The notes: generated by a model from the letters alone, not told the origin. A stretch of DNA of 64,000 nt from Ceratodon purpureus (GCA_014871385.1 CM026426.1:68099692-68163691); one strand, 5' to 3'. Shown: positions 22,459 to 34,984, counted from the first letter of the stretch. A program made the numbers and translations.

Positions 22459-23394
22459 ATAGCCTAGTACAGAGAATTTCAAGCATGCTATAGAAAATGA
22501 AGCAGTGTGAGACACTGAGAACCTGTTGCTGTGTGTATCTAAACATTGTGCACTTGCTTTTAACCATTTTGTTGTGCTTGTAAATGTTGAAGTTGCTTTA
22601 TGCCAAAGCTAAAACGGTGGTTCACCATTTTTTAGTGATATTTGATATGCGTTTTGAACCATGCTTATTACATGTTTTGATTAAGATGAAAGTTTGATTA
22701 GCTTAGAATCTGATTTGGTTAGTTTGCAAAATTTAGTGAAGTGTGACTAGCTTAGACTGGAGTAAATGAACCAATTCAAGATTTTCCATTTTTTTAATAT
22801 TTTAATTTATTTAACCACTACCATCTTTAAAACTTGAATACACTGTGAATTCTTCACAGCATAGGATTTGATTCAAATAGAGCCAAAGTAATCTACTTCT
22901 AATTATTCAAACCATACCTTCCGACTCTTAGAAATTAGTGGAGGCACAAAGTTTGAAGGTCAAATCTATCCGACTGAACTGAACCATTACGGAAATTAAA
23001 TGAGTGTGGGGAAAATCTCCATCCCCTAAATACCATCTTAGTAGTTACATTCGTCAAGTGTGAAAGAATCTCCACAGTGGAGACTAAAGGGAAACATCCA
23101 AAGCCTCCTTGCTGAAGCAAATGGGAAATAAATGAAAAAGAATCTATAATTTTCAGATTCATTAATTTGGAAGTTTAATCTTACCAAAGCATTGTTGTTG
23201 TCATAAAAGGTTAATAATGATGATGGAGGTTTGCACTTGACCCTTTGACCCTTTAACGCTCCAGCGTCCAAATTCTCGACGTTGGACGACTTTCAGCGAA
23301 GCTATTTTTGAGGGGTTGGATGCTTTTCGTCTATTTTGATTTTTTCTTGAATTCTTGTGTTAGTTACTACCATTTGCACGGTGTGGATCTTCAA
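22459..23394. other. 3' region and intergenic, no gene seen
   Basis: T-rich sequence after the 446-codon ORF, probably including its 3' UTR, then AT-rich sequence. Minus-strand ORFs near 22935-23271 are short and have no recognisable product. Confidence 0.4.
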
Positions 23395-24330
23395 GATAAG
23401 ATCTTGTAATTTTTTGAAAAATCATAGAATTGATTTATGTCAAGTTTCATCCCTGGTTCAAAAAGTGAGATCTTAAATATGATTTTCCAGAACAAGTGGA
23501 ATTAAATAATGGAAATTATACCATCACATAGTTCATGTTAATCCAAATTCATAACAATTATTATCAATAGGAAATTATTCTTTCAAAATTCGTCAAAATT
23601 TGAGATTTTGGAATTTTTCAAAAATAATTTGGCTCAAAAATTGAAGACTTATAAAGGCACCTAACCACCGTTCAGATTTTTCTAAAACCAAATATACGTG
23701 ACGTCATGCATGTTTTACTATATCATGGTTTTTGGATGTGCTTCTAGAAAACAATTTTTATGAGAGCCAAAAAAAGGAATGAGTCTCTCAAATTTTCCAT
23801 GGGGGTACTCAACCTAATTAAACTTTGGAATATAAAGATACTTCTGGAAAGAACCTTGGATACTCACTTGCTTAAAGTTAGTTTCAGAATTATAGAAGAC
23901 TATGCTAATGGTTGAACAAAATTCTAAGTATTGAAAAAATGGTGATAGTAAAATCTTCATAAACAGTAAAAGAACACCTTAGTGAAAATAACTTATAAAA
24001 GAAGAAAAAATTAGAAAATAAAAATTATGCACGTTCAACTGCGCAGCTGAAAGCGTGGTGGGGTGGGTGTCGGAGGGAGGATTCGAACTCGGCACCAGCA
24101 CCCTGGGGCCGCCACATCAGTTCGAACCTGAAGCCTCGGAACACCAAGCCACCAAGGCTTTGACTAGTATGTAAAATTTCTGAGCATACTTATATCGAAT
24201 TTGGGATCCTAGAAATTAAAAAAATTAATAAATGAAGAATTCCTAATTGCTTTAACTGGACGCCAAGTTAGGCAAGGGAGTTTGTAACAGATTCCAAGCA
24301 AATCAGGCTTCAAGGTTAATCTTACGTCTG
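23395..24330 (+). repeat. Dispersed repeat family R1, copy 1 (plus)
   Basis: About 0.9 kb that recurs inverted at 34985-35935 nearly base for base, and whose 3' part recurs at 29960-30745 (plus) and 40201-40790 (minus). Landmarks are TGACGTCATGCATGTTTTAC, TCTGAACGGTGGTTAGG (minus strand: CCTAACCACCGTTCAGA), and a GC-richer block near 24065-24160 with GGATTCGAACTC and CAGTTCGAACC, which look like tRNA-type B boxes. It ends around GCCAAGTTAGGCAAGGGAG. Non-coding; possibly SINE-derived in part. Confidence 0.85.
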
Positions 24331-24334
24331 CGAC

Positions 24335-24620
24335 GGTCACAGGTCTAGAAGTAGCGGACATGGGCCCAAGGCTCTGGTCATGGGGCTCACAACATGTTAG
24401 AAACAAATTCTACCTATACATTTATACTAACATAGATTGAATATTGAAATCAGTTCTAAGTGTACATTTAAATGGCTTGCAAATATTCAGCGGATTTGCA
24501 TCCGGTTTGTGATGTTGCTTGGGGCCACATGGATGAATGGGTTATGGGGAGTTGCAATGTATTATTTTGATTCTTTGTCATCAAACCCCATAACTGCATG
24601 CCATGATCCCACTCCATGAC
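24335..24620 (+). repeat. Dispersed repeat R2, copy 1 (uninterrupted)
   Basis: Starts CGGTCACAGGTCTAGAAGTA, includes TAGATTGAATATTGAAATCAG and GCCACATGGATGAATGGG, and ends near 24620. The same series is found at 28755-29055 and 29370-29460, where it is split by another element. It provides the uninterrupted version of that insertion site (ATATTCAGCGGATTTG at about 24485). Confidence 0.8.
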
Positions 24621-25018
24621 GACGTCTAATCTCAGCGGCTACATGACTACAATGTGGGTGTCCTCGAATGCATTGTCTCCCAACTCAATCAGTCCAGCAC
24701 CACTAACACGTCCAATCTCATTAACTTGAGCATGCATTGTCTCCAAGGATTGAACAAAGCAGACCCTGACTGTCCCATCTAGATTTTGAGAAGGTGGAGA
24801 ACCATGCATGGCACTCCACGCACAGCTTTTGTGCCTGCTCGAGCTGTTTGGGTGCAGCTGCAGCAAAACAATGCAGTTGAGCCTGTTGAGGTGATTTCCT
24901 ACTGTCTCTATTGTGGAGTTACAGGCTTGATCTTTTGTGTTGCGAATTTCCTTTGCTTGATTCTAAGTTTCCTAATTCGTCTATTCTGCTGTACATACAG
25001 GTTGGAGAGAACGTCAAC

Positions 25019-26512
25019 ATGGTGTTTTAGAGGAAGCGGAAGGTGTCTAGGGGCGGCAACACTCCAAACAGTGCTCGAGGTAGGAGGCATTGATCATCCA
25101 TCGATTATAGCGAGGAAGGGGAAGGATCTGGGTCACATTCCTTGCAAGGTGAAGGTGATTTGACCGAAGTGGAGCTTGCATACGAGATTGGTAACTCAGA
25201 GTGGGATGCACCATTCGAGCTTCGTGGTATTCCAGTAGGGTTGCAGTCTTCCATGGTTGCAGTAGCTCCTGCTCTTGCGGGCCGTGAGGCAGAGTACAAG
25301 GATGAGTTCTTCACCAACCATGTGGGCTTGTGCGACCGGGGTGCTCTGGTAGATGATGTGGGGAAGGTCTACCCGCAAGTGTTGGAGGGTGACATCAAGG
25401 AGATCTGGAGGCCGGGGATGTAGCAGAATGGGTACGAGCTTGTCAACTGCACCAGCAAGATCCAGGCTCGGCAGTTTTCCAAGCTTTGTTATGAAGTTTA
25501 TGGACATCGCCCGGATAATGCTTATTTTGCAATGCGGTTCTTGAAGGCCGCTACCGCGATGTTTGTGCATGGCTTGGAGGTGAATTGGGTGTCTGAAGCA
25601 CAAGGGCGTCGATGCAGACGTATAGCAACCGCGACGAAGAATCAATACAAGCTTGGTCCAGTTGGTCTCCGGTGTCAAGTTGAGGGCTTATGCGGTATCA
25701 TCAAGGATCTCGCCCGTGGACAACCGTTGACTCCTGGTTTACCAGAGTCGGTGACTGCAGCAGAGGGGGCGTTGACTGCGGCTACAGCAGCTGCGGATGC
25801 CGCGGCTGAGGTACTGCGAGGACTTCAGAAGGAGAGGAACTTGGCGGTGGCGGTGCTGGAGAGGTGCACGGAGGAGGACGTGGCGGAGGCTGAATCCGAG
25901 AGTAACGCGGCCTTGGTGGAGCAGAGAAGAGTTTTCCTCACTGGGACACCTTCCGAATACAAGGCCCAGGTTGAAGTGGTGCGGGCAAGTTCTGAGAAGG
26001 TGGCCAAGCTGCAGGAGGAGTTGATGACCGCAAGATTTGCCATGCGAAGTCTTGCCGAGGAAAACGGTCCACTGTCCATGGCCGTCGCGGATCAGAAGAA
26101 GGCCATGGCCGTGCGTGTTGAAGCCGAGGCAGCTCTCAAGAAGGCCAAACAGGAGACCCTGATCTTGCGGCCGCGAGCGGTTTTTGAATATCCTCCACGA
26201 CAATCTGTACCGGCGATTGATGGAGGGATGGGCTCACTGAACGAGTGGTGCCCCGTGTGTTCTAAAGGGTTTGTGTCTCGTGCAACAATTCTTGGTTCTT
26301 GTGGTTGCCTCTTCCACCACGTATGCGTGGCAGAGATGATCGAGTCGAGCCATTACCGTTGCCCCTACTGCGAGTGCGAGCTTGATCCAGCGTGGGTCAA
26401 ACAGTGGGATGGGAAGCTGAATGCTGACCAGGATCGGCAGGTGGGAGTTACGGTGGAGATGGTTAGGCGCCTCGGGGCTGCGTACCACCACGGGGGCCGA
26501 AATGTTGAGTGA
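25019..26512 (+). pseudogene. RING/coiled-coil family, copy 1
   Basis: One frame from ATG 25019 to the stop at 26512 is interrupted by TAG 25028-25030, TGA 25091-25093 and TAG 25421-25423, with no shift. Order: basic/acidic low-complexity N-terminus; unrecognised domain (VELAYEIGNSEWDAPFEL, YKDEFFTNHVGLCDRG, GHRPDNAYFAMRFLKA); a long Ala/Glu/Arg-rich coiled coil (about 25740-26160); then LRPRAVFEYPPRQS and a C3HC4-like RING (CPVC, CGCLFHHVC, CPYC; about 26250-26380). RING proteins usually act as ubiquitin ligases, so a ligase with coiled-coil dimerisation is the likely ancestor, but substrate and pathway are unknown. The part from 25424 to 26512 is intact, and ATG 25532 gives 326 codons, so a shortened protein is conceivable. 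Two paralogues lie at 32154-34101 and 37389-39053. Confidence 0.75.
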
Positions 26513-28107
26513 CATGTGCTGAAGCATCGTTGTTGTGGCCATGGCATTGTAGATAGGTTTATGCTTGTCTGAATATGTGAGTCGAGGATATACTTTTTGG
26601 GTCGGATTCCACTGAACAGTATGGGCCGTGATTCTTCTTAGATCAATTTTGAGACATTGTTTTTTCGGCACATTTGGTTAAACCTACGGATGGGATTCAA
26701 CGTCTGATTTAGAAGTGAACTGCTGCAATCTCTGATTGCATTCCTTCGCTGATTTCTCTGAATCCACGGAAATCTTCAAGACTGTATTCATCTCAAAATA
26801 TATTTCATATGTGTGAATGTATCTCATACTTTGTTACATTCACAGAAACCGCTTAATGCGAAGAGTTTGTTGCATTCGAAGATTCTGTCGGTGTGAATGA
26901 TTCTCTGAGTGTGAATGAACCCGGAGTTTACATTGTAAGAGTGGAATTGATTCTTGATCTGAACTTTGTATGAACCTATGATTTTGATTCTGCCGGTATA
27001 TTTGGTTGGGCGCGTGATTCTAATTTAACCGTTATTGATTAATTTGTTAGAATCGGAAAATTGGATTTGTGGTGCGATTGTTACTGTACCAGAAGCTCAC
27101 TGAAGCAATCCACTGTTCACACTGTTGTTGCGAAATGGCATACTGTAGTCAATTTCCGGGTTTATTTGGGGGGTAAGAAGTCCTTGGCATAACAATTTAA
27201 TTAAACCACTAGGCTGTTCATTTCATATTTCTTTCAAATTTAAGATATGCAACGTTGGAGATATCCGACATGATTAGAGCTCGAAAATTGTGCTGCTCAA
27301 TTCTTGAAATTGCTTCCTACCTATCATTAATTGCTGAAAGATTTATTTCCCCATTCTTTTCTAGTTTCCCAGTGTTACAGTGTCCCCCCTCGTTTGTTCC
27401 TTTCTAAAATGTTATTCCTTGTTTCAAAAATGAAGCTCTCAGATATTTAACTCAAACCGTATTAATCAATTCGAATGATCTCGGAGTCTTTGTTTAGAAT
27501 TAGTACCTCGTAAAGAAAGGTCTTTGTAGGCATAAATGTGTCTTACAGTCTTACTCAATTCTGAAATGCAGAAGCTTGTTCTGACTTGTATATGACAATG
27601 CGATTCAATTAAAAATATGTGCGGAATATGAGCTCAGAGTTGTATACGATAATGCAAATAAATAAAATAAATTTTATCTAACATGCATTGACTACAGCAA
27701 CAACATGACTGTGTACCCACCTATATTACTATTTGTAGCAGTATTTTACTCCCTTTGTTTCACAAAAAAAACATAATTTCCACAAATACACGTGTTTCAC
27801 AAAGAACCCATGGATTCATTATTACCATGGAAGTAATCTTTGAAGAAGAAGGGAAAAAAAACATGAAGAAAATAAAGAAAGATAATGGGGAATGGGAGGT
27901 ACTGTGTACAGGAAGGGAATAGAGAAAAAAGAATAATAAAAATAAATAAAATATGTTCTATGGCTATATATTTTATTTCTTTATTTATTTATTTATTTAT
28001 TTTTAACCTGGTGCAGATTCCATGTCATGAAGAAGAGGGAAAAAAACTAGGACACTAAATAACCAGAAGTAGAAAAGGAAGACTAGAAAAGCCAAAATCC
28101 CTTCTTT
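26513..28107. other. Non-coding AT-rich region
   Basis: No gene seen. It includes the short GTGTGAATG series near 26810-26920 (TGTGAATGTATCTC, TGTGAATGATTCTC, TGTGAATGAACC), and a TTTA microsatellite at about 27969-28003. Confidence 0.5.
27969..28003. repeat. (TTTA)n microsatellite
   Basis: Tandem TTTA units, about eight copies with one interruption, in an AT-rich stretch. Confidence 0.85.
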
Positions 28108-28252
28108 AATTTATAATTATTTTTAATATGTTGGTAATTCCATGTCATGCCGTCTCCAGAACAAGGGAGAGGCAAAGGGATGGTCTAAGAAAGAATAACA
28201 AAATGAAGCCAAGGTGGGTCATAACAAAATCCATAATTATTGCAATTTAAAA
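28108..28252 (+). repeat. Repeat R3, copy 1
   Basis: About 145 bp (ATTTTTAATATGTTGGTAAT, CCGTCTCCAGAACAAGGGAG, AAGGTGGGTCATAACAAAAT) repeated at 29462-29602 with few differences. Confidence 0.85.
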
Positions 28253-28754
28253 GAAACTTGAGAGTGAACTAATCTCTTGGTGGATGGATGAAAAACAATA
28301 TGAATGCAAAATAAAGTCTCAGTGAAGCAAGTGAAGCTGAATAACAATATCCATATCTATTGAAATTTGAAGGAAACATGAACTTGTCCCAATTCTTGTG
28401 TAGATGGCAGAAAATGGATGGATGAAATATGGATGTATGGGAAGTGGATGGATGCAACTTCTCTAAGTGCATTGGAAATGTGCGTAAGAGGTTACAAATT
28501 TATTAGCCAAAAATAGGGGGAACTAATTACAGTGGGTTCTCTACTGGTTTCCTCTTTTTGTTTATTACGGGGTTTCATACAAGGGTTGCTTTCAAATGGA
28601 GAGTTTCTCACTGCTGCTCAAATACCATGTGAGAATGGTGTAAGAATATAAAATCTTAATAAAAACTAAGGAGAAAAGAAAGTAATGAACCCTTTCTTGA
28701 AGTTGTGTACAGAAGACTTGGGGAAGAGGATTAGAAAATAGTGGGTATGGGGCT
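28253..28754. other. Non-coding, GATGGATG-rich
   Basis: No gene. Contains several GGATGGATG and ATGGATGAAA words (28280-28460), the complement of the CATCCATCC words at 35940-36370. Confidence 0.4.
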
Positions 28755-29460
28755 GAAGCGACGGTCACAGCTTCAGAAGTAGCGGACATGGGGCCGAAGG
28801 CTTTGGTCATGGGGCTCACAGCATGTCACGGTCATAGGCCTAGGACGACTGACTTGGTTCAAAGCAACCGTCATGGGGTCAATATTGTAAATTTGTAATC
28901 TATTTCCAGAAGTATATAACTGCTTCAACTTGAAAACCATAAAGCATTACAAATATATGTTCATATACTACGTATAATTTAACACTAACGTAGATTGAAT
29001 ATTAAATCAGTTCTAAGTATACATTTAAATGCAGCAAAGTTTACTTGCAAATGTTTATAGTAGAGCGTCCAATAATGGCGCAAATTTCAGCCTGGGGAAT
29101 CTACTGCGAAATTAGCGGTGCAAATATTTTTCATGCATGGAGAAACTAATTAAAAAGTTGGAGCAAGTGGAATCATCATTTTTGGATTCTTCTACAATTA
29201 GTTATGAATTTTGAAGATGGATTTATAGGTGTTTCTAAAATGGCGCACACCCTATAATGTTTTCCATCAGTACATGGTACTGTTGGGTGGGGAAGCTATT
29301 ATGTACCTCTGATAGAAGATGACTAGAGCTCCATTTTTGGCACTGCGCCATTTTTGGACGCTCTACCATAGCAGATTTGCACCCGTTTTGTGATGGTGTT
29401 TGGAGCCACATGGATGAACGGCTTCTGGGGCGTTGCAATGTATTATTTTGATTCTTTATA
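28755..29460 (+). repeat. Repeat R2, copy 2, split by a nested element
   Basis: Matches 24335-24620 in order: AGAAGTAGCGGACATGGG, TAGATTGAATATTAAATCAG, and after the nested element GCCACATGGATGAACGGC and GCAATGTATTATTTTGATTC. The match breaks at 29057 and resumes at 29369. Confidence 0.8.
29058..29368. mobile_element. Tc1/mariner-type MITE, 311 bp, TA duplication
   Basis: Left end TAGTAGAGCGTCCAATAATG and right end, minus strand, TGGTAGAGCGTCCAAAAATG form inverted repeats of about 25 bp with two mismatches. TA flanks both sides (29056-29057 and 29369-29370). The homologous R2 copy at 24485 lacks the insertion and reads ATATTCAGCGG where this copy reads ATGTTTA, element, GCAGATTTG. No coding capacity. 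TA duplication and structure fit Tc1/mariner or pogo-related MITEs. Confidence 0.88.
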
Positions 29461-29461
29461 A

Positions 29462-29602
29462 TCAAATTATTTTTAATATGTTGGTAATTCCATGTCATCC
29501 CGTCTCCAGAACAAGGGAGAGGCAAAGGGATGGCCTAAGAAAGAATAACAAAATGAAGCCAGGGTGGGTCATAACAAAATCCATACTTATTGCAATTTAA
29601 CC
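29462..29602 (+). repeat. Repeat R3, copy 2
   Basis: Close copy of 28108-28252, in the same orientation, ending in TATTGCAATTTAA where R1 copy 2 begins. Confidence 0.85.
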
Positions 29603-30745
29603 CCTAAGTGCCCAGGAGAGCCAAAACAACTTTTTGCTGTTTCGGTCAGTTTAGAGAAAGGGGTTCAAATTAATATTTTCGCCTAATATTTTTACTGGAT
29701 GCTCCATGTACTGCAAAGTGTATGTAGTAAAATTTGCAAATTGAAATTCCAATTTTAAGACCTTCATCTAAAAATTTTAGATTTCAAGTCCAAAACAAAC
29801 AGCTTAAAATTAGGCTTTTTTATAATAAATTTTTTTTAAAATATGTTCATAACCAAACCACCACTCAAATTCCAAAGATATCCAAGTCAAAAAATATACC
29901 AATTCCACAAGTGCAGCCTCTAAAATTTACGAAGTCAAGCTTCAATGTTTTCAGTAATTTTTTAATTACTTCTTTCGAAATTCATCAAGATTTGAGATTT
30001 TGGAATTTTTCAAAAATAATTTGGCTCAAAAATTGAAGACTTATAAAGGCACCTAACCACCGTTCAGATTTTTCTAAAACCAAATATACGTGACGTCATG
30101 CATGTTTTACTATATCATGGTTTTTGGATGTGCTTCTAGAAAACAATTTTTATGAGAGCCAAAAAAAGGAATGAGTCTCTCAAATTTTCCATGGGGGTAC
30201 TCAACCTAATTAAACTTTGGAATATAAAGATACTTCTAGAAAGAACCTTGGATACTCACTTGCTTAAAGTTAGTTTCAGAATTATAGAAGACTATGCTAA
30301 TGGTTGAACAAAATTCTAAGTATTGAAAAAATGGTGATAGTAAAATCTTCATATACAGTAAAAGAACACCTTAGTGAAAATAATTTATAAAAGAAGAAAA
30401 TTTTTATAAAAGAAAAAAAATTGCACTATCAACTGCGCATCGGAAATCGGAAAGCGTGGTGTTCTAGTGTCGGGGGGTGAATTTGAACTCGGCACCAGCA
30501 CCCTGGGGCTGCCACGTCAATTCGAATCCGTAGCCTCGGAACACCGGTCCACCCCGGCTTTGACGAATTATGGTGTATTCTGAGCATACTTATATCAAGT
30601 CTGAGATCCTAAAAATTAAAAAAAAAAATTAAAAAGGAAAAATTCTCAATTGCTTTAAGTGGACGCCAAATTAGGCAAGGGCGTTAAAACAGATTCCAAA
30701 CAAATCAGGCTTCAAGGTTAATCCTACGTCTGCAATCCCGGGTCA
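29603..30745 (+). repeat. Dispersed repeat family R1, copy 2 (plus, alternative 5' half)
   Basis: Begins AACCCCTAAGTGCCCAGGAG. The first 360 bp match the complement of 40790-41160; the last 780 bp match copies 1 and 3. The B-box-like block is at 30480-30545. The end, GGTTAATCCTACGTCTGC, together with the beginning may give an 8-bp inverted end (GATTAACC and GGTTAATC, seen more clearly in the copy ending at 41160). Confidence 0.85.
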
Positions 30746-31084
30746 CGTCTTAGACTATTATCACATGTAATATATTGTATGATTTTGTGGCTTGTAATCT
30801 GTGATGAATATATATCACATGCAGTGTTTTTTATTTGTACATACCCGGTGGTTTCGTTTATGATAGCAGCTTTAAGAGTAGTGATGGTTTTTATCCAGTC
30901 GATGTTTGTGAATCGTGAAACATTTTATAACACATTTCTAAAATCAACGATGGATTAGGACCTCGAAATGGAAAATCTTCGATAATCAACGAAAAATCAA
31001 AAGACGGGCTCGAAGATGAGGAGAATTGTGAAACATGGCAGAAATAAAATTGGAATCACTATGCATATTCTATGGAGTCTTTTG
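30746..31084. other. Non-coding
   Basis: Unique-looking AT-rich spacer, no gene or repeat identified. Confidence 0.4.
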
Positions 31085-31624
31085 CCTCAGGAGGCAACTC
31101 ACTTATTATGGGCACGGCTGTGTGGGATAATAAGTCAATTTAGACTTCTTATTCCGTTTTTTATAACAAATAGTATGCTTCCTTTGACGGAATCAAAACT
31201 CATAATAAATACAATCTTATTAAATGCTTTATTGTAACTTGCACGATAAAAAATTTAAGAACTAAACAAACTGTAGCATACAAATACATCATAGAAATTC
31301 TAAGTAGGATATATAAATGTGTGTGAAGAACCTTATTATGCATTTATTATGCCCTTATTGTAATTTTGTTTTATTATGTTTATAATAAAATTTATAATAT
31401 GTCTTAAAATATGCATAATAAATCGTCTTATTTTACATTTATTATATATCATATCCAATTATAGATAAACAATTTTGAGACACACAATACATATTCTGAA
31501 AGCTTTCAACGTCTATTTTCTATTGAACTATACATCATCATAATCATAATTGATAAAGTCATAGTATTTTGTAAAATAAGATATAATAAATCTTCTTATA
31601 ATAACTCAAAGTTGCCTCCCCGGG
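31085..31624. mobile_element. TIR element, 540 bp, perfect 8-bp TSD
   Basis: The octamer GTCTTTTG lies directly on both sides (31077-31084 and 31625-31632). The ends are imperfect inverted repeats: CCTCAGGAGGCAACT on the left and CCCGGGGAGGCAACT read from the right (12 of 15). The interior is very AT-rich with many TTATTAT words and no ORF. An 8-bp duplication suggests a hAT-like insertion mechanism, although the ends lack the usual CAGGG start. Confidence 0.75.
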
Positions 31625-31632
31625 GTCTTTTG

Positions 31633-32153
31633 TGCCTACTTATACATATTTGCAGCATATATAGGCGGTGGTAGAGTTGCTCTTAATTACTCAAAAAAAT
31701 TTGGGAAAAAATATTCCATTTATAGTACTGACATGGTCTTCCACAAAAAGATTGAACAACACAACATCATCTTCCAGTCTTGAATGCTCATATGCATGGG
31801 TAAACGAGTGAACACACTACATATGCATAACATAATTTTAGGGGTGAAAGGTTTTAAGGTGAAAGAAACATCATTCTATTTAATGAAACACATGCATAGA
31901 TGATAGGGGGAATAGACAGCCCTGAAGGATTTACATGCGCACATTAATAAAACAAAAATATATTATAATATAGCCTGGTCAAGAAACATGTCGTTACAGT
32001 GTAAAATGTCGTCACACTTCTGCATGGCCATCGGAATGTCAGTGGATTTTTGATACAAGTATATCTGCATCACCGGAGCACATATCTACCACATGGCATT
32101 GGAGACGCAAAATGCGTGTTTCTGCATGTTCGGTACACTACGAGGTCCCCAAT
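31633..32153. other. Non-coding, 3' flank of RING copy 2
   Basis: No gene seen. It may include the 3' UTR of the leftward RING-family copy. Confidence 0.4.
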
Positions 32154-34101
32154 CTAGATTCCCTGCAGCAGCAAGCTCTCAGCCTCTAGTGCTGCTTCAG
32201 CTCCGATTGCACGTATTTCTTCACGCTCTGCTGTGGAGACCGGATCCAGTTCTGGCTCGCATGTTGAGTCTGGATGTGCACGTTTGGGAAGAGGCTCCTC
32301 AAAGCATAAACTGTCCACTTCAGGGAGACGTTTCCCCACAGCAAGTTTCTGAGTCTCTTCTTGGATCAAAGAATTCAGCGCGTCCTCCACCTTCACGCGC
32401 GCACTTACTGCATCCAGAGGCTTCAACCAACCCGCTTCGTCCATGCCGGTTCTGCAAGCAGAGATTGCGCTACGCATGTCGTCGTCGGTACTAAATCCCC
32501 ACTGGCCTCTCCATAGCCCACTAGGTGCATGACTGCAAAACGGACAACGCGGATCCTTCGACAGGACTACTCTGAACATGCAAAAAGGATGCAGCAAGCA
32601 TCCACACGGAAGAGAAACAAAAGCATTGTCCACCCAAAATCGACCGCAGAGAACACATGGAACAACTGGTTCTACTTTCACCAACTTCATGCATGCTACA
32701 GGGAGGCGTGCCAGGAGTTGCTTCGGACAAATGCTGCTGCTGTCGACGACGACCACATCGATGTCTGCGGTGATGACCCCCACCTTGTCTTGCAGCTCCT
32801 TCGTGGTTCGCCGTAGAAGCTGAATGCGATCTTGCAGCTCCGCAATCTGTTTTTTGAACATTAGCGATGGACTATGAGATGGTGTTAGCGAGTGCTGTCT
32901 TTGCTCGCATATCTTCTTCCAGTTGAGAACTCTCCTCTGATAGCGGCGCGCAATGCTTTTTAGTGGCTCGTAACGACACCATGACCTCCCAGTTGGAATC
33001 CTCCGAAATAGAAAGTTCTGTCTTCTTGGCGCCCAGAAGTTCAAGTTCCTTTTCTGCATCCGCCAGGTGCTTGATCACGGTGAATAGCTTTTTCTCTGTC
33101 TTCCGTCTCTTCTCTTTTAGTGCCTGGAGCTGGTCCGGTCTTGCGTTCGGCGAAGGCGCACTTGCAACCGCTTCCACAATGGCACACAGTGGAGATGTCC
33201 GTGGAGCGCTGGATCGCTGCTGCCGCACCGCCTTGCTACCACCGGGTGAACCTTGGAGGATTGCTCTCGTTGCCTCTGCACGCACCTCTTTCCGTGCAGG
33301 AGGACTACTTTCCGTGGGATCCGCAGACCCTTGCTGCCTTGCCGGAAAATCGGATGGCTTGATTGGCAAATTCGCGCGCCTCAACTGTGATGTCGCATCC
33401 TCCCGTTCTGCATAAGCGGTCCGAAGATAATGCTAGAACAAGTTTATCATAGCTTGGATCTCCTCCCTCAAACATGGCGGCGTGAGTTTCTGTGGATTGA
33501 CAATCGGATTTTGCACCCGCTTCTTCGCCAAGTCTGCTGCATAATCAGCCCAGTCCACTTGCGTCTGTCGTTGATAGAATAGGACAAGACCTCGAATGAA
33601 AGCTGTGCCAAATTCGCCATTGTCAGGATGCGTTCCACCATACACTCTTTGGTACATGTGCAAAGCGTTTCTTGCTGCGTCACGATCTGTCATCAATCGC
33701 AAGGAGTGACGGTTTCCATGCTTGTTAAGAGGATACGTAGCAAGCAAATCATCAAGTGGCACACCATGCTCGTCCTTCATCAAACTTCCGAATCGAACCC
33801 CTTCAGCACAGAGACCACCGACTTTCTCAAAAAAGTGCTTGTTGTATTTTGCATTCTCAGCTCCCAAGAGGAAGGGTGCCTGCTTCAACAACTCTAGAGT
33901 CATAGTCTGCGGAAGCATCCGAAGATCAAAAGGCTCCCGCCAGATGGTAATGTGACTGGAGTGAATATCCTCCACGGCCTTCGTTGGCCGCAATGGCCGC
34001 TGCAACTGTTGGAAAACTTCGTCGTCGGTATCAGACGATGACTCAGGAATAGCACGTCGCTTGCCAGCGGCCTTCTCCTTCCCGCTCATCGTGCGGCTCA
34101 T
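32154..34101 (-). pseudogene. RING/coiled-coil family, copy 2
   Basis: Read leftwards from ATG 34101 (or 34089). The N-terminus is Lys/Ser/Asp-rich, then the family domain follows (FDLRMLPQTM, APFLLGAENAKYNKHFFEKV, YGGTHPDNGEFGTAFIRGL). A TAG at 33433-33435 is the only break before a Pro/Arg-rich linker and a coiled coil (KRRKTEKKLFTVIKHLADAE). A one-base frame change near 32870-32890 leads into KKQIAELQDRIQLLRR and a C3HC4-like RING (CVLC, CGCLLHPFC, CPFC; about 32520-32670), followed by a 120-residue C-terminal extension absent from the other copies. It is more diverged than copies 1 and 3 are from each other. Function, if any, is probably ubiquitin ligation, by inference from the RING only. 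The frame change could be a small intron I did not resolve. Confidence 0.7.
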
Positions 34102-34984
34102 TCCAAACGTAGAGAGTGTGTTCTGCAAGACTGCAACGAATACGTACCCCTCCCACGAGCTAGAATGTGCAGAAAACAACTTTACAATCGTGAACAAAGA
34201 CTGCGATTGACAAACAATGCTTTAGCAAGATCTGAATATCATGCGTAACTCGCTATGGCTTCATGCGGTAGAACTCAGTTTCATAGATGCCACTTTCACT
34301 GAACGAAGGGATGCTTGAATTCGATCAAGCTAATTGTAAGGGTGCCCTGCTCACCACTGCTGGATGCAGTGATACTGGTTTCCATTTTTAAATATTATAG
34401 ATCCACCGCCTCGGATGTCTACAAGTCATGATACTTTGGACATTGTCCTCTGGGTCTTCCCTTATTTTATGCCCTGGTTGTCATGTCTTTGATGAATTTC
34501 AGAAGTCCTGGAGTGTGGATTATATTATAGAGTTTGTATTATCTGGATACGCACCACGAATAAGACAGGGTCATGGAGATTTGGAAAAAGTAGCAAATCT
34601 GAAGAACTCCAATAGCTACAAGGACATTAGTTGCATCTGTCGGAACGTGAGATGCACTGGCTGCGGCACTCCATGACGCACAATAGTCAACTGGGGGTGA
34701 TAACTTACAAGCACAGTGTACTCAAACTAGGGACCCTGACGGCGCTAATGAACAAGAAGAGTGCATGAGTACGCATGGTAGTGAACTGCGCATCACACGT
34801 GAAGGGGTATAAATCAAAACGGAGGACAACTAGTACAGTGTACACACACAAGTGTATGAGAAGATATATACATGCATGCATATTTCTCAACAACCACCTG
34901 TATATGCATTTGTATTTTTCAGTAAATTATGTTTTCTACAATTGTTATTTCCTCAAAAAGTCTTCTTTCATTTCTTGGCCTCTC
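34102..34984. other. Non-coding, upstream of RING copy 2
   Basis: Contains the probable promoter of the leftward RING copy and AT-rich spacer. No gene recognised. Confidence 0.4.

Noticed and set aside
24060-24160. tRNA gene suggested by GGATTCGAACTC in the R1 repeats
   Set aside because: No cloverleaf could be formed: the flanking bases do not pair as a T stem or acceptor stem, and no anticodon arm is visible. It is treated as a B-box-like motif.
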